Source: Avoscillospira_A sp052117125
Lineage (GTDB): Bacteria; Bacillota; Clostridia; Oscillospirales; Oscillospiraceae
Direction: 5' to 3'
Assembly: GCF_052117125.1 (NCBI RefSeq)
Contig: NZ_JBQKJT010000013.1
Coordinates: forward strand, 50,913 to 114,912
Length of the DNA stretch: 64,000 bases
Shown: positions 14,841 to 23,081 of the stretch, piece by piece
How positions within the stretch are numbered: position 1 is the stretch's first letter
How the letters are laid out: every line of letters starts with the position of its first letter
Notes under the pieces: generated by a model
What the model was told of the DNA's origin: nothing
Database searches by the model: none
The model's input: only the letters and a program-made list of their open reading frames with translations
Made by a program: the position numbers and the translations under genes

Positions 14841-17053
14841 GGCTCCTCCAATAGTCTTCGTGCGACGTCCTCGTTTTCCGCCGCCAGGACCCGCAGATGC
14901 TCAATGGTTTCCGGTGCGTCCCGGCCTTCCGCCAACGCCTCGGCAATAGCGGCCATAAGCCGCTCTGTGGTGACATCTTCCAGGTCCATATAGTGTTTTT
15001 TCCCCATGTAATCCAGGAAAGCCCGGACCTTGGGATCATATACAGCGCCCACCACCGGCGTTCCTACAGCAGCAGCAAAAATCAGCGCATGGAGCCGCAT
15101 GGAAACCACCACTTCCATCCGGCCCAGAATGCCCACAATGAGATCACCGTCATTGGGTACCGTCAGCACTGGACAGAAGTTTTTCATCTGATCGGCCGCC
15201 AAATGACAGGCTGACTGGTCGTGCTTCGTCTCCAGCGCCAGGAAAATGGGTGTCAGGCCGAACTTTCGCTTCACCGTCTCGGCGGCGGCAGCAAAAGATG
15301 GCGCCTTGTCGGCATAGCCGGGCCAGTTCCGCACTACAAACATGGCATACTGGCCGTTGGGGTCCAGATGGTTCCGCAGGAACCATCCGTCCACCCGGTC
15401 ATCGTCAGCCGGATGCAAAAGCAATGCCGGGTCTGCCGTCACATAGATGTTCGGTTTGCGGACGCCCATACGCACCAGCTCATCCTGGGAGGTATCCTCC
15501 CGCAGCGTCACACCGTCCACATACCGGTCAATGACCCGGCCGGCACACCGCATATTGATAGGGTGGGTAATGGGACCGATACCGCAGCCGTACATGAGGA
15601 CCCGGTTGCCTGTGATCTTGGCAAGGTGGATACTAGCCAAATAGTAATAGAGAGAACGGGTGCTGGTCACATCCTGAATCAAACTGCCTCCACCGTTCAG
15701 ATACAGCTTGGTATGCCGCATAATCCGCAAAAAGCCCGGCAAATTAAAGGTGTGAACCGCACCGATGCGGTACTGAATTTTCGTCTCCCGCGGCGTCCGG
15801 GTCAGCACATACAGGGGCATATCCGGGTCGATGTGCCGCATCTGTCGCACAATGGCATGGAGAATGGAGTCGTCACCGGCGTTGCCTTTCCCATAAGCGC
15901 CGCAGATCAACACACCGTCGCGCTTGCGCCGGGGCCGCTGGGACCGGCGGATCATGATGCGGTAAATCTCTTTTTGCTTCTCCACCGTGGCCGAAGCGGA
16001 AAAGTCCCTGCGGGCCTTTTCATACAGCTGCCGGCCCAACCGCTGCCGCAGGCTGTCGTCCTGAGCCAAGGAGATCATCTGTTCCGCCAGCTCTTCTTCG
16101 TTCTGAGCGGTAAACAACAGGCCCGTCACCCCGTGTTCAATGAGATCGGGAATGCCGCCCACCCGAGAAGCAATGGTGGCGCACTGGTGGCGGGCGCCTT
16201 CCGTCAACGCGTAGGGGAATGTCTCGGACAAAGATGTCAGCGTGTTGACATCCATAGCGTTATAAAAGCTCTCCATGTCCCCTACCCATCCCGCGAAGCA
16301 TACCGAGCCCTGGGGACAGGTCTCCGCTGCCAGCTGCCGCAGGTCTGCCATCTGCTCGCCATCACCGGCAATGACCAGGCGGGCCGACGGCACTTGCCGG
16401 ACGGTACGGGCAAAGCCGCGAATCAGCGTACCCACGTCCTTGACGGCGCTGAGACGGGCTGCGATACCAAATACTACGCTGTTCTCCTCTGTTTGAAGTC
16501 CGATGCTGTTCAGGTACGTCTGCCGGTCCATGGCAGGCGCAACAGAAGTGAACTCCACACCATTATAGATGGAAAACATGGTCTGTGGATCAAACCCCCG
16601 GGAAATGAGCAGTTCGGCCATGGCATCGGACACTCCGATATGATATGGAATCTTCCGAACGCAGATGGTGTTGATGGTGCCGTACGTCAGATGGTGGATG
16701 GGACGGCCCAAGTAGTCCAGCCGATAGTCGGAGTGGACCGTGGTCACCACCGGCGCCTGAATCTTGCGCCGCAGCAGGAACCCGATCAGATTTGCCCGGG
16801 AACCGTGACAGTGGACCACCTGATAGCCCCCGGCGTTGATCTCCCCAGCCAGGACAGACGCCACCCGCAGCACATTTTTATCGGGGTAGACAATGGTCTC
16901 AATGCCCAATTCCCTGGCCTCCTGGGCAAAGGGGCCTTCCATAAAGCAGACAAGACGGACTTCCTCGGTCTGACTCAGCCCCTTCAGCAGAGACAGAACG
17001 TGGGTTTTGGCGCCGCCCACATCACCGCCTGAGATGAGATGTATGATTTTCAT
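14837..17053 (-). CDS. csaB: Bifunctional glycosyltransferase (GT4) / CsaB-type polysaccharide pyruvyl transferase
   Basis: A 738-residue fusion. Residues ~1-375 are a GT4 glycosyltransferase (MKIIHLISGGDVGGAKTHV, later GEGARHQCATIASRVGGIPD-type donor motifs). Residues ~385-738 are CsaB (ICGAYGKGNAGDDSILHAIV, LYLNGGGSLIQDVTSTRSL, and VVSMRLHALIFAAAVGTPVV with the conserved R and H). CsaB adds pyruvate ketals to the secondary cell-wall polymer that SLH domains bind, and the window encodes three SLH proteins. The start at 17053 has GGAG 9 bases upstream; a longer open frame continues into the promoter region and is not used. Separate CsaB proteins are the usual form, so the fusion is notable. 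The gene symbol applies to the C-terminal half only. Confidence 0.9.
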   Translation of the reverse strand: MKIIHLISGGDVGGAKTHVLSLLKGLSQTEEVRLVCFMEGPFAQEARELGIETIVYPDKNVLRVASVLAGEINAGGYQVVHCHGSRANLIGFLLRRKIQAPVVTTVHSDYRLDYLGRPIHHLTYGTINTICVRKIPYHIGVSDAMAELLISRGFDPQTMFSIYNGVEFTSVAPAMDRQTYLNSIGLQTEENSVVFGIAARLSAVKDVGTLIRGFARTVRQVPSARLVIAGDGEQMADLRQLAAETCPQGSVCFAGWVGDMESFYNAMDVNTLTSLSETFPYALTEGARHQCATIASRVGGIPDLIEHGVTGLLFTAQNEEELAEQMISLAQDDSLRQRLGRQLYEKARRDFSASATVEKQKEIYRIMIRRSQRPRRKRDGVLICGAYGKGNAGDDSILHAIVRQMRHIDPDMPLYVLTRTPRETKIQYRIGAVHTFNLPGFLRIMRHTKLYLNGGGSLIQDVTSTRSLYYYLASIHLAKITGNRVLMYGCGIGPITHPINMRCAGRVIDRYVDGVTLREDTSQDELVRMGVRKPNIYVTADPALLLHPADDDRVDGWFLRNHLDPNGQYAMFVVRNWPGYADKAPSFAAAAETVKRKFGLTPIFLALETKHDQSACHLAADQMKNFCPVLTVPNDGDLIVGILGRMEVVVSMRLHALIFAAAVGTPVVGAVYDPKVRAFLDYMGKKHYMDLEDVTTERLMAAIAEALAEGRDAPETIEHLRVLAAENEDVARRLLEEP

Positions 17054-17075
17054 AAACACGCTCCGTAATTTAACC

Positions 17076-17104
17076 TTGTAGAACTCGTCAAAATCCGGTA
17101 TAAT
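17076..17104 (+). promoter_or_regulatory. Putative promoter for the DUF4330 / O-antigen-ligase pair
   Basis: TTGTAG (17076-17081), 17-bp spacer, TATAAT (17099-17104). The transcript would have a leader of about 105 bases containing the dyad ATTGC ... GCAAT (17113-17137). Confidence 0.5.
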
Positions 17105-17149
17105 AGGAAGACATTGCGCAGGCTTTGCCAGGCAATGCAATGCGGTATC

Positions 17150-17178
17150 ATTATAGTATACTTGCCTGTCGGAATCAA
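17150..17178 (-). promoter_or_regulatory. Promoter of the GT-CsaB operon
   Basis: Minus-strand TTGATT (17173-17178), 17-bp spacer, TATAAT (17150-17155). It faces the plus-strand promoter at 17076-17104, so the two predicted leaders overlap by about 30 bases. Confidence 0.65.
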
Positions 17179-17216
17179 ATGCAAATGAGAAAAAAATATC
17201 GTAGGAGGAAATAATT

Positions 17217-17729
17217 TTGAAAATTCTTGACTCTAAGGGAAAACTCTTCGGCAAGATCAACCTGGTGGACTGTCTGGTAGTGCTGGTCATTCTGGTAGTG
17301 GTCATCGCCGCCGCGTTCAAGCTGACCGGCAGTTCTGTCAGTGATCTGGGCAGCGGCTCCAACACGGTCACCATCCGTTATGAGGTACTCTGTCCGAAAA
17401 TCGATCCGACTACTTCTGACTATGCGGTGACAGAAATCGGCAAGCAGTTGATGAACAGCGGCGAGATGATCGACGCCTATATTACCGACTGCGTCATCGA
17501 ACCCCACATCCAACCGGTAGAGGCTGCCGACGGCACGCTGCATTATGTAGAGGATACCACATGCCATGATTTGCGCTTCACCATCGACGCCAACGTACAA
17601 TTCGTGGGCAACGCCTATTCGGTTGGTACCCAGGAGCTGCGGGTGGGCAAGTCCCATATTGTCAAGACGGTTGGCCTGGAGGTCACCGGCACCATCCTGT
17701 CCATGGAAGAAGTGACGACCAATGAGTAA
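17217..17729 (+). CDS. DUF4330-family membrane-anchored protein
   Basis: A 170-residue protein matching the DUF4330 pattern: MKILDSKGKLFGKINLVDC, a single N-terminal membrane helix (about residues 18-38) and an extracytoplasmic beta-rich domain. The start is a TTG codon: AGGAGG lies upstream at normal spacing and no in-frame ATG exists nearby. The ligase-like gene begins 8 bp before its stop, so the pair is translationally coupled. DUF4330 genes commonly sit in clostridial polysaccharide loci; a role in assembly of the surface polymer is inferred, and the molecular function is unknown. Confidence 0.88.
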   Translation: MKILDSKGKLFGKINLVDCLVVLVILVVVIAAAFKLTGSSVSDLGSGSNTVTIRYEVLCPKIDPTTSDYAVTEIGKQLMNSGEMIDAYITDCVIEPHIQPVEAADGTLHYVEDTTCHDLRFTIDANVQFVGNAYSVGTQELRVGKSHIVKTVGLEVTGTILSMEEVTTNE

Positions 17730-19314
17730 CATTCTGGAAACCAGCGTTGTCTGGCGTCTGGTATGTCTGTTTTGGACCAGCTGGCAAAACAGCAACCTGC
17801 GGAGTGTGTTCCAGCGGTTTTCCGCTTCAGCGCATTTCTCCGTCACCGGCCGGGTCCTGCGCGCCATTTTCGGCTGCTCCGCCGCCATGACGGTCCATTC
17901 CCGCTGCCGCCGGCTCCTATCCCAGATCAATCTGGTTTTGTGGCATTCAGGGCGGCATCTGACAGCGGCCCTTCACGGGAGTCTGCTCTACCGTGTCTAC
18001 CACGCCGTTTTTACAGCGGGTCGGGAAAGCAAATGCCTGGGCTGGCTGTTTCGCAGCGGTATGACTGGGATTCTGCTGGTGTCGGTGGGGCTTTATGCCG
18101 TTCTGGATTATTTCCTGCGGGACGTTTTTGCTGTTCCGGTCCTGTCCTCCGTATGGGATGAGTGTCTGATGCTGCTGGCCCTGCTGTGGGTGATCTATCG
18201 GCGTATGTTCAACAGCCGTCCCATTCTCAGCCGTATCTCTCCCCTGGACCCGGCGGTGTTCCTGTTTGTTTCCATGGGTTTGGCCCTGCTGTTTACCGCC
18301 GCGCCTTTCTTCTCCATCGGCGTGTCCGGCTACCGGGCTACGGTGCAGTACATGTTGTGGTTCTTCCTGGTAACCCGGCTTCTGCGTAATGATCGGGACT
18401 TCACCTTGCTGTATGTGACCCTGGTGACCGCTGCGTTCCTCATTGCCCTGCATGGCATCTATCAGTTTATCATCGCAGTCCCCATTCCCGACAAATGGGT
18501 GGCCAATGCTGAAGGCTCTGTGCGTACCCGCGTCTTCTCTATCTTTGGCAGTCCCAACATCATGGGTGACTTCATGGTGCTGTTCGCGCCCATGGCGGCG
18601 GGTCTTGCCTACTGGTGCCGCAACACACGGGCCAAACTCCTGTGCTGGTTTGTCACCTTCTGTATGGGATTGGCCTGTCTGTTCACGATGTCCCGCGCCG
18701 CATGGGGCGCCATGGCCGTGGCGGTGCTGGTGTTTGCTCTGCTGGTGGACCGCCGTTTGATTGCCCTCATGTGCATAGCTCTGCTGGTGGCGCTGTGCAT
18801 CCCCTTTGTTGCCAGTCGTCTGGGCTTCCTGCTGACACCGGAATTCCAGGCCGCCAACAACAATGGCGGCCGTGGCAGCCGTTGGGATATCGCGCTGGGT
18901 TATCTGGCGTTGCATCCAGTATTCGGCTTCGGGCTGGGCATGTTTGGCGGCGCGGTGGCGATGCAGCATCAGATTTACAAGTGGGTGTCTTACTTCTATG
19001 TGGACAACTACTATCTGAAAATCCTGGTAGAGATGGGCTGGATTGGTTTCTGCTGCTATCTGTTTCTGCTGGCTGCTCTCCTCTTCAACGGTGTGCGGGC
19101 TTGTTACCGCACGTCCCGGGAACCCAAGGAGACTTCTCCCCTGCCGTTGTGCGCCGGTATGCTGTCCGGCATGTGCGGTGTTCTGTTCCACTGTTATTTT
19201 GAGAACATTTTTGAAGAGCCGTATATGATGGCCTATTTCTGGACTATGGCCGCCATGATCGTCTATCTGGGTTTCTACCGCAGACGTCCTCGGCAAACGG
19301 CAAAGACTGCATAA
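17722..19314 (+). CDS. O-antigen ligase/polymerase-like membrane protein (Wzy/WaaL family)
   Basis: A 530-residue integral membrane protein with about ten helices from residue ~110 onward and the large periplasm-facing loop typical of this family (GRGSRWDIALGYLALHPVFG, then GMFGGAVAMQHQIYKWVSYF). Its ~100-residue N-terminal extension is cytoplasmic and basic. Family members join glycan repeat units or ligate them to an acceptor on the outer face of the membrane. It sits next to the GT and CsaB genes, which supports a job in the same cell-wall glycan. Polymerase versus ligase activity cannot be decided from sequence. Confidence 0.88.
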   Translation: MSNILETSVVWRLVCLFWTSWQNSNLRSVFQRFSASAHFSVTGRVLRAIFGCSAAMTVHSRCRRLLSQINLVLWHSGRHLTAALHGSLLYRVYHAVFTAGRESKCLGWLFRSGMTGILLVSVGLYAVLDYFLRDVFAVPVLSSVWDECLMLLALLWVIYRRMFNSRPILSRISPLDPAVFLFVSMGLALLFTAAPFFSIGVSGYRATVQYMLWFFLVTRLLRNDRDFTLLYVTLVTAAFLIALHGIYQFIIAVPIPDKWVANAEGSVRTRVFSIFGSPNIMGDFMVLFAPMAAGLAYWCRNTRAKLLCWFVTFCMGLACLFTMSRAAWGAMAVAVLVFALLVDRRLIALMCIALLVALCIPFVASRLGFLLTPEFQAANNNGGRGSRWDIALGYLALHPVFGFGLGMFGGAVAMQHQIYKWVSYFYVDNYYLKILVEMGWIGFCCYLFLLAALLFNGVRACYRTSREPKETSPLPLCAGMLSGMCGVLFHCYFENIFEEPYMMAYFWTMAAMIVYLGFYRRRPRQTAKTA

Positions 19315-19351
19315 AAAAATCGGTGCTGCTTGGATGCAGCACCGATTTTTT
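19314..19351. terminator. Bidirectional terminator
   Basis: A perfect 16-bp stem from 19314-19329 to 19336-19351 with a 6-base TTGGAT loop, A6 on one flank and T6 on the other. It separates the ligase-like gene from the convergent ArsC-like gene and overlaps the stop codon of the latter. Confidence 0.92.
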
Positions 19352-19691
19352 AGTTCCAGGTCTCCCACACCTCTGGGCAGAACCCCACGGTGGCCTGTTT
19401 CCCATTTCGGACCACCGGTGTTCTGATGAGTTTCTGATTATCATAGACCTTGTCTTCTTTCTGCCGTTCCTCGGACAGGTATTTCAGCAAGTCGATATCC
19501 GGCGATTTGCTGTCCCAGTTAATCAGAGCGTCAATGCCGCCCACAGCGCGCAAGACGCTGTCAAATTCACCGCCGGACATGCCGTATTTGACCAGATCGA
19601 TCATCTGATATTTGATGCGCCGTTCCTTAAACCAACGTTCCGCTTTCTTCGTATCAAAACATTTGGATGTTCCAAAAATCTGTATGTTCAT
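19350..19691 (-). CDS. ArsC/Spx/YffB-family thioredoxin-fold protein
   Basis: A 113-residue protein with a thioredoxin-like fold. MNIQIFGTSKCFDTKKAERW carries the single family cysteine (Cys11), and RTPVVRNGKQATVGFCPEVW is the C-terminal family motif. Members include arsenate reductases and the RNA-polymerase regulator Spx. The second cysteine of a CXXC is absent, so it resembles the YffB/ArsC-like branch; arsenate reduction is possible but unproven. Its ATG overlaps the truA stop by 4 bp. Confidence 0.88.
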   Translation of the reverse strand: MNIQIFGTSKCFDTKKAERWFKERRIKYQMIDLVKYGMSGGEFDSVLRAVGGIDALINWDSKSPDIDLLKYLSEERQKEDKVYDNQKLIRTPVVRNGKQATVGFCPEVWETWN

Positions 19692-20428
19692 GGATAATAT
19701 ACCTCCTTCAAGCAGAGACCACGGGCCGGCGCGGTCTCTCCCGCCTGTTCCCGGCTATAGGAAGCCAGTATGGCTGGGATAGCGTCAACCGGCCGACGGT
19801 GTAAACCGATTTCCAGAAGGGTTCCCACCATAATCCGGACCATGTTATAAAGGAATCCATCGCCCGTTACTGTAAACCGCACCTCGTGCCCCAGCGTCTC
19901 AATGCGCAAAGCCGTGATGGTACGGATCGAGGATTTTTTAAAGTGTTTATTGGAGCAGAAGGCGATAAAATCATGGGTTCCTAAGAAATCAACTGCCGCT
20001 CGTTCCATGGCTGCCACATCCAGGGGTTCTCCCAACTGGTAAACGTAGCGCCGCTCAAACACATTGGGGACCCGGCTGTTCCAGACTCGGTATAGATAGG
20101 TCTTACCCGTGGCCGTCAGGCGGGCATGAAACCGGGGTGGAACCTCGGTGATTTCCAGAACGCCCAGGTCTTCCGGCAGATATTGGCGCAGCATCGCCGT
20201 CAACTCCCGGCAGGAACATGCCGTGTCGGCGTGAAAAGATGCCACCTGTCCGGCAGCATGCGCTCCGGCATCGGTTCGGCCGCTGCCATGGATTACAATG
20301 GGCTGCTCCAAAATACGGCTCAGCGTCTGTTCCAGCTTCCCTTGGATGGTGTCCGGACTGTTACCCAGCCGCTGCCATCCCCGATAGCGGGTGCCGTCAT
20401 AGGCCAGCAGCATTTTAAAATTACGCAT
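19688..20428 (-). CDS. truA: tRNA pseudouridine(38-40) synthase
   Basis: A 246-residue TruA. It isomerises uridine to pseudouridine at positions 38-40 of the tRNA anticodon stem-loop. The catalytic aspartate is in GSGRTDAGAHA; other family blocks are LAYDGTRYRGWQ, RFHARLTATGKTYLYRVW and DGFLYNMVRIMVGTLLEIG. Length is typical. The start overlaps the end of a 39-residue upstream gene by 8 bases, and that upstream gene has a strong ribosome site, so the two are probably coupled. Confidence 0.96.
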   Translation of the reverse strand: MRNFKMLLAYDGTRYRGWQRLGNSPDTIQGKLEQTLSRILEQPIVIHGSGRTDAGAHAAGQVASFHADTACSCRELTAMLRQYLPEDLGVLEITEVPPRFHARLTATGKTYLYRVWNSRVPNVFERRYVYQLGEPLDVAAMERAAVDFLGTHDFIAFCSNKHFKKSSIRTITALRIETLGHEVRFTVTGDGFLYNMVRIMVGTLLEIGLHRRPVDAIPAILASYSREQAGETAPARGLCLKEVYYP

Positions 20429-20540
20429 GGAGTTCCTCCATTATTTCACGGGCCTCCTGTTCGCTGTCGGCAGAAAACAGGAACGTTCCCCGGTAGTCGT
20501 AGACCTCAATATGACCTCTGACATGGTGGATACGATACAT
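20421..20540 (-). CDS. Small conserved-looking protein (39 aa) upstream of truA
   Basis: A 39-codon frame reading MYRIHHVRGHIEVYDYRGTF at its start and ending EQEAREIMEELHA. AAAGGAG lies 9 bases before the ATG and the stop codon falls within the truA start region. Composition is that of a real protein: a predicted beta-hairpin followed by an amphipathic helix. It is not a recognisable leader peptide, since there is no run of one amino acid. Function unknown. Small proteins of this pattern sit before truA or other genes in related clostridia as far as I recall, but this was not checked. Confidence 0.7.
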   Translation of the reverse strand: MYRIHHVRGHIEVYDYRGTFLFSADSEQEAREIMEELHA

Positions 20541-20621
20541 GCTGGACACTCCTTTTGCTTTGTGTCCTCAGTATATCGTATTAAGTGTCCTATAAATGGT
20601 ACTGCAAAGCAGACAGAAGAA

Positions 20622-20650
20622 CCATCCCGGCACATTACATGCCGGGATGG
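20622..20650 (-). terminator. Hairpin after the SLH lysozyme gene
   Basis: An 11-bp perfect stem (20622-20632 with 20640-20650) and 7-base loop, 18 bp past the stop codon of the minus-strand lysozyme gene. The downstream tract is only moderately T-rich (TTCTTCTGT). Confidence 0.6.
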
Positions 20651-20667
20651 ACTCTATCAAAGGTTTA

Positions 20668-21963
20668 TCAATTCTTGGCGTGCTCTTCCATGGCATAGAT
20701 GATCTTGGCCACTTCCGCACGATTCAGGGAGCGCTCCGGATAATAGTTGCGGTTGCCGTCGGCATCCACGGAGCCATCCAGAATCCCAGCGCCATACAGG
20801 GCCATCACATAGTTATCATCCGTATCGGCAAAAACCGAACTGCCCAAATACGGCTGCAAGCCCATGGCATTGCAGACCAATTTCGCCACCAACTGGCGGG
20901 AAATGGGCGCGTCCAGAGACGACAATTCCTCCGTAGTTGCCATCTGCTGCGACACAGCCAAAGACTGGTAGCCGCTGGCCCAGTGGCTGTCGGTTGCCGC
21001 TTGGGGCGGATATCCCGCGGCCAGCAGAATCAGTTTGAGACTCTCTCCCACGGTAACGGTATTTTCCGGTCGAAATGTACCATCTGCATAACCGCCGATG
21101 ATGCCCTGGCTGCTCAACTCCGTTACATAGGGACTGTACCAATGGTCAGTTGTCACATCGGAATACATCGGCGCGCTGGTTGCCGCTTCCGGGGCCCATC
21201 GGGCATAAAGTGTATCGTCACCGTCCGCCATATCGCTGGCAGTGACCTCCCGTCCGCCCTCCGGCTCCGTAAACCATCCTACAAGACGATACCCCTCCCG
21301 ATAAACCGACGGGAATGTGCTGTATGTAGTCCCGGCCTCATAGACGTAGACATCGGTATCGGCCTCGCCACCGTTGGCATCAAAGATCAGATAGTGGAAA
21401 TCCGGGCTGGCGGTCTCCGTGTAGTCGCCGTACAGGAAAATCCGAATTTCACCAATCCGCCGCTGGAGCACACCGGTATGGATGGATGTACCCACATGGC
21501 ACCAGACACCCAATGCACTGGCAATCTCGCTGGATGTATAATGTTCCAGGCCATCCTTCATCATAATCCAAAACCGGTAAGAAGAATTGAGCCAGGTTGG
21601 GCCCAGATTATAGGTCATGCTGGCCAGGGCGTCAAATTGGTTTTGCGTCACTGTAAGATTGTTCGCGGCCAGGAACTCGTTGAGATAGCCTTCAAAGTCC
21701 GCAATGGTGGTCTCCAGCAAAGCGCTGGCCTCTTCCTCCGTAATGCCGTCAGGATAGTCCGCCGGATCACAGGCATTGCCATATCCAATGGTCCACTGGC
21801 CGCCATCCACAAAGGCGGTAGGGCTGAACCCCTCCCACCCTTTGATTCTCTCCAAACCAGCGTCGCTGATTTGCAGTTCCGGCTCTGCCGCCACTGCTGC
21901 AACAGAGAAAAAAGTTACAGTGATACACACAACAAGAATACTGCTGAAAATACGTTTTATCAT
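20668..21963 (-). CDS. SLH-anchored GH24-type lysozyme with InlB-type repeat
   Basis: A 431-residue secreted protein. A signal peptide (to about residue 26) precedes a T4-lysozyme-like GH24 domain (~30-190). Glu44 in KGWEGF and Asp53 and Thr58 in DGGQWTIGYG are the expected catalytic triad, with the Asp-Thr gap one residue shorter than usual. An InlB B / Listeria-Bacteroides repeat follows (~200-265; FDANGG ... GWFTEPEGG ... LYARW), then two SLH-type modules (~275-431). It would cut peptidoglycan while held on the wall polymer. The enzyme resembles a phage endolysin but has a Sec signal and SLH anchor, so it is likely a chromosomal autolysin or an anti-bacterial lysozyme. A good promoter and AGGAG site precede it. 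Confidence 0.9.
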   Translation of the reverse strand: MIKRIFSSILVVCITVTFFSVAAVAAEPELQISDAGLERIKGWEGFSPTAFVDGGQWTIGYGNACDPADYPDGITEEEASALLETTIADFEGYLNEFLAANNLTVTQNQFDALASMTYNLGPTWLNSSYRFWIMMKDGLEHYTSSEIASALGVWCHVGTSIHTGVLQRRIGEIRIFLYGDYTETASPDFHYLIFDANGGEADTDVYVYEAGTTYSTFPSVYREGYRLVGWFTEPEGGREVTASDMADGDDTLYARWAPEAATSAPMYSDVTTDHWYSPYVTELSSQGIIGGYADGTFRPENTVTVGESLKLILLAAGYPPQAATDSHWASGYQSLAVSQQMATTEELSSLDAPISRQLVAKLVCNAMGLQPYLGSSVFADTDDNYVMALYGAGILDGSVDADGNRNYYPERSLNRAEVAKIIYAMEEHAKN

Positions 21964-22038
21964 TGTTTTGCTCCTGTTTGCTGGGAAATCCCCACAGATC
22001 AGCAGGGAAAATCCATATAATCACAATTCGCAGTTTCG

Positions 22039-22067
22039 AGTATACCATGTGTTGTAACAATTTGCAA
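22039..22067 (-). promoter_or_regulatory. Promoter of the SLH lysozyme gene
   Basis: Minus-strand TTGCAA (22062-22067), 17-bp spacer, TATACT (22039-22044), giving a leader of about 70 bases. Confidence 0.75.
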
Positions 22068-22081
22068 CCTTTTTGTTAATT

Positions 22082-22996
22082 TCAGAGAACCCCATCGAGC
22101 CAGCGCAGTACGTCTGCGTAGACCTCTTCCCGGTTGACTTCCAGGAGCATTTCATGGCGGCGGCCCGGATAAAGATGGCAGGTTATCTGCTTCATTCCCG
22201 CCTTTTCAAAGGCTCGGACCGTGCGGCGAACGCCGCGGCCCATGGCCCCCACTGGGTCCTGTTCGCCGGAGAAAAACAGTACCGGCAGACTATGATCCAT
22301 AGCAGCCAGATTTTCCGCTTTCTGATTGCGCCGGATGCCTCCCAGCATATCGGCAGCCAGCCCCACCGTGGGCCAATAGCTGCAATAGGGGTCGGCCAGG
22401 CTGGCGTCCACCACGGCAGGGTCCGAGCAGGTCCAATCCCGGTCGGTGCGGTTGGGCCGAAAAGGGCGATTGTAGTTCTCAAATACGATCCGTTGGAGCG
22501 ATTCACTGACCTGATTCCCCCCCACTCTGCGGCGTTCCCGCTCACAAAGCCGTAAGCCGGCGGCCAGAACCACGGACGGTATCCAGCCGGTACCGGAGAG
22601 AATGACGCCGATGAGGTCCGCATCGGGATGGACATACAAAAATGTGCGGGTTAAAAACGATCCCATGCTGTGGCCCAGGAGCACATACGGCGTATGGGGC
22701 AGTTCCCGGCGCACTTCCGTCATCAGGCGGTATTCATCCTCCACCGCCCCGTCCCAGCCGCTGGGAAAAAATCCGGGCATATCGCCGGAGCCCACCGATT
22801 TTCCATGGCCCATGTGGTCGTCGCCCACCACGGCAATACCGTGCTCCGCGAGAAACCGTCCGAATTCGTCGTAACGTCCCACGTGTTCCGCCACGCCGTG
22901 GACCAGCTGGACCACTGCCCGGGGCGATTGCCGGGGCATCCACAGGCCGCACCGCAGATTGCATCCACCGGTGGAAGTCATAAAAAATTCGCGCAT
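22082..22996 (-). CDS. Alpha/beta hydrolase (monoacylglycerol lipase / Hydrolase_4 family)
   Basis: A 304-residue serine hydrolase. The nucleophile elbow is GHSMGS; the oxyanion region is VQLVHGVAEHVGRYDEFGRF; the acid and histidine are in FFSGEQDPVGAMG and PGRRHEMLLE. These are the hallmarks of lysophospholipase or monoacylglycerol-lipase-like enzymes. An ATG at 23002 is in frame but only one base after AAGGAG; the ATG at 22996 has better spacing. Glycerol kinase is divergent from it, so release of glycerol from acylglycerols followed by phosphorylation is a plausible link. The substrate is not proven. Confidence 0.9.
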   Translation of the reverse strand: MREFFMTSTGGCNLRCGLWMPRQSPRAVVQLVHGVAEHVGRYDEFGRFLAEHGIAVVGDDHMGHGKSVGSGDMPGFFPSGWDGAVEDEYRLMTEVRRELPHTPYVLLGHSMGSFLTRTFLYVHPDADLIGVILSGTGWIPSVVLAAGLRLCERERRRVGGNQVSESLQRIVFENYNRPFRPNRTDRDWTCSDPAVVDASLADPYCSYWPTVGLAADMLGGIRRNQKAENLAAMDHSLPVLFFSGEQDPVGAMGRGVRRTVRAFEKAGMKQITCHLYPGRRHEMLLEVNREEVYADVLRWLDGVL

Positions 22997-23081
22997 GTCC
23001 ATGCTCCTTTCATACTTCTACTTGACATTATACACCTTTTCAGAGAAACTAAAAGAAAAACATTGGGAAAGGAATATGGAC

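Noticed and set aside
17113..17137. Short dyad in the leader of the GT-CsaB and DUF4330 genes as a riboswitch
   Set aside because: Only a 5-bp ATTGC/GCAAT pairing; too small to support an aptamer call.
19350..19691. Arsenate reductase as a firm call
   Set aside because: Only one active-site cysteine is present and no arsenic genes are adjacent; the ArsC/Spx/YffB superfamily is as far as the sequence supports.
20668..21963. Prophage remnant suggested by the lysozyme
   Set aside because: No holin, integrase or structural phage gene nearby; the protein has a Sec signal and SLH modules and its own promoter.
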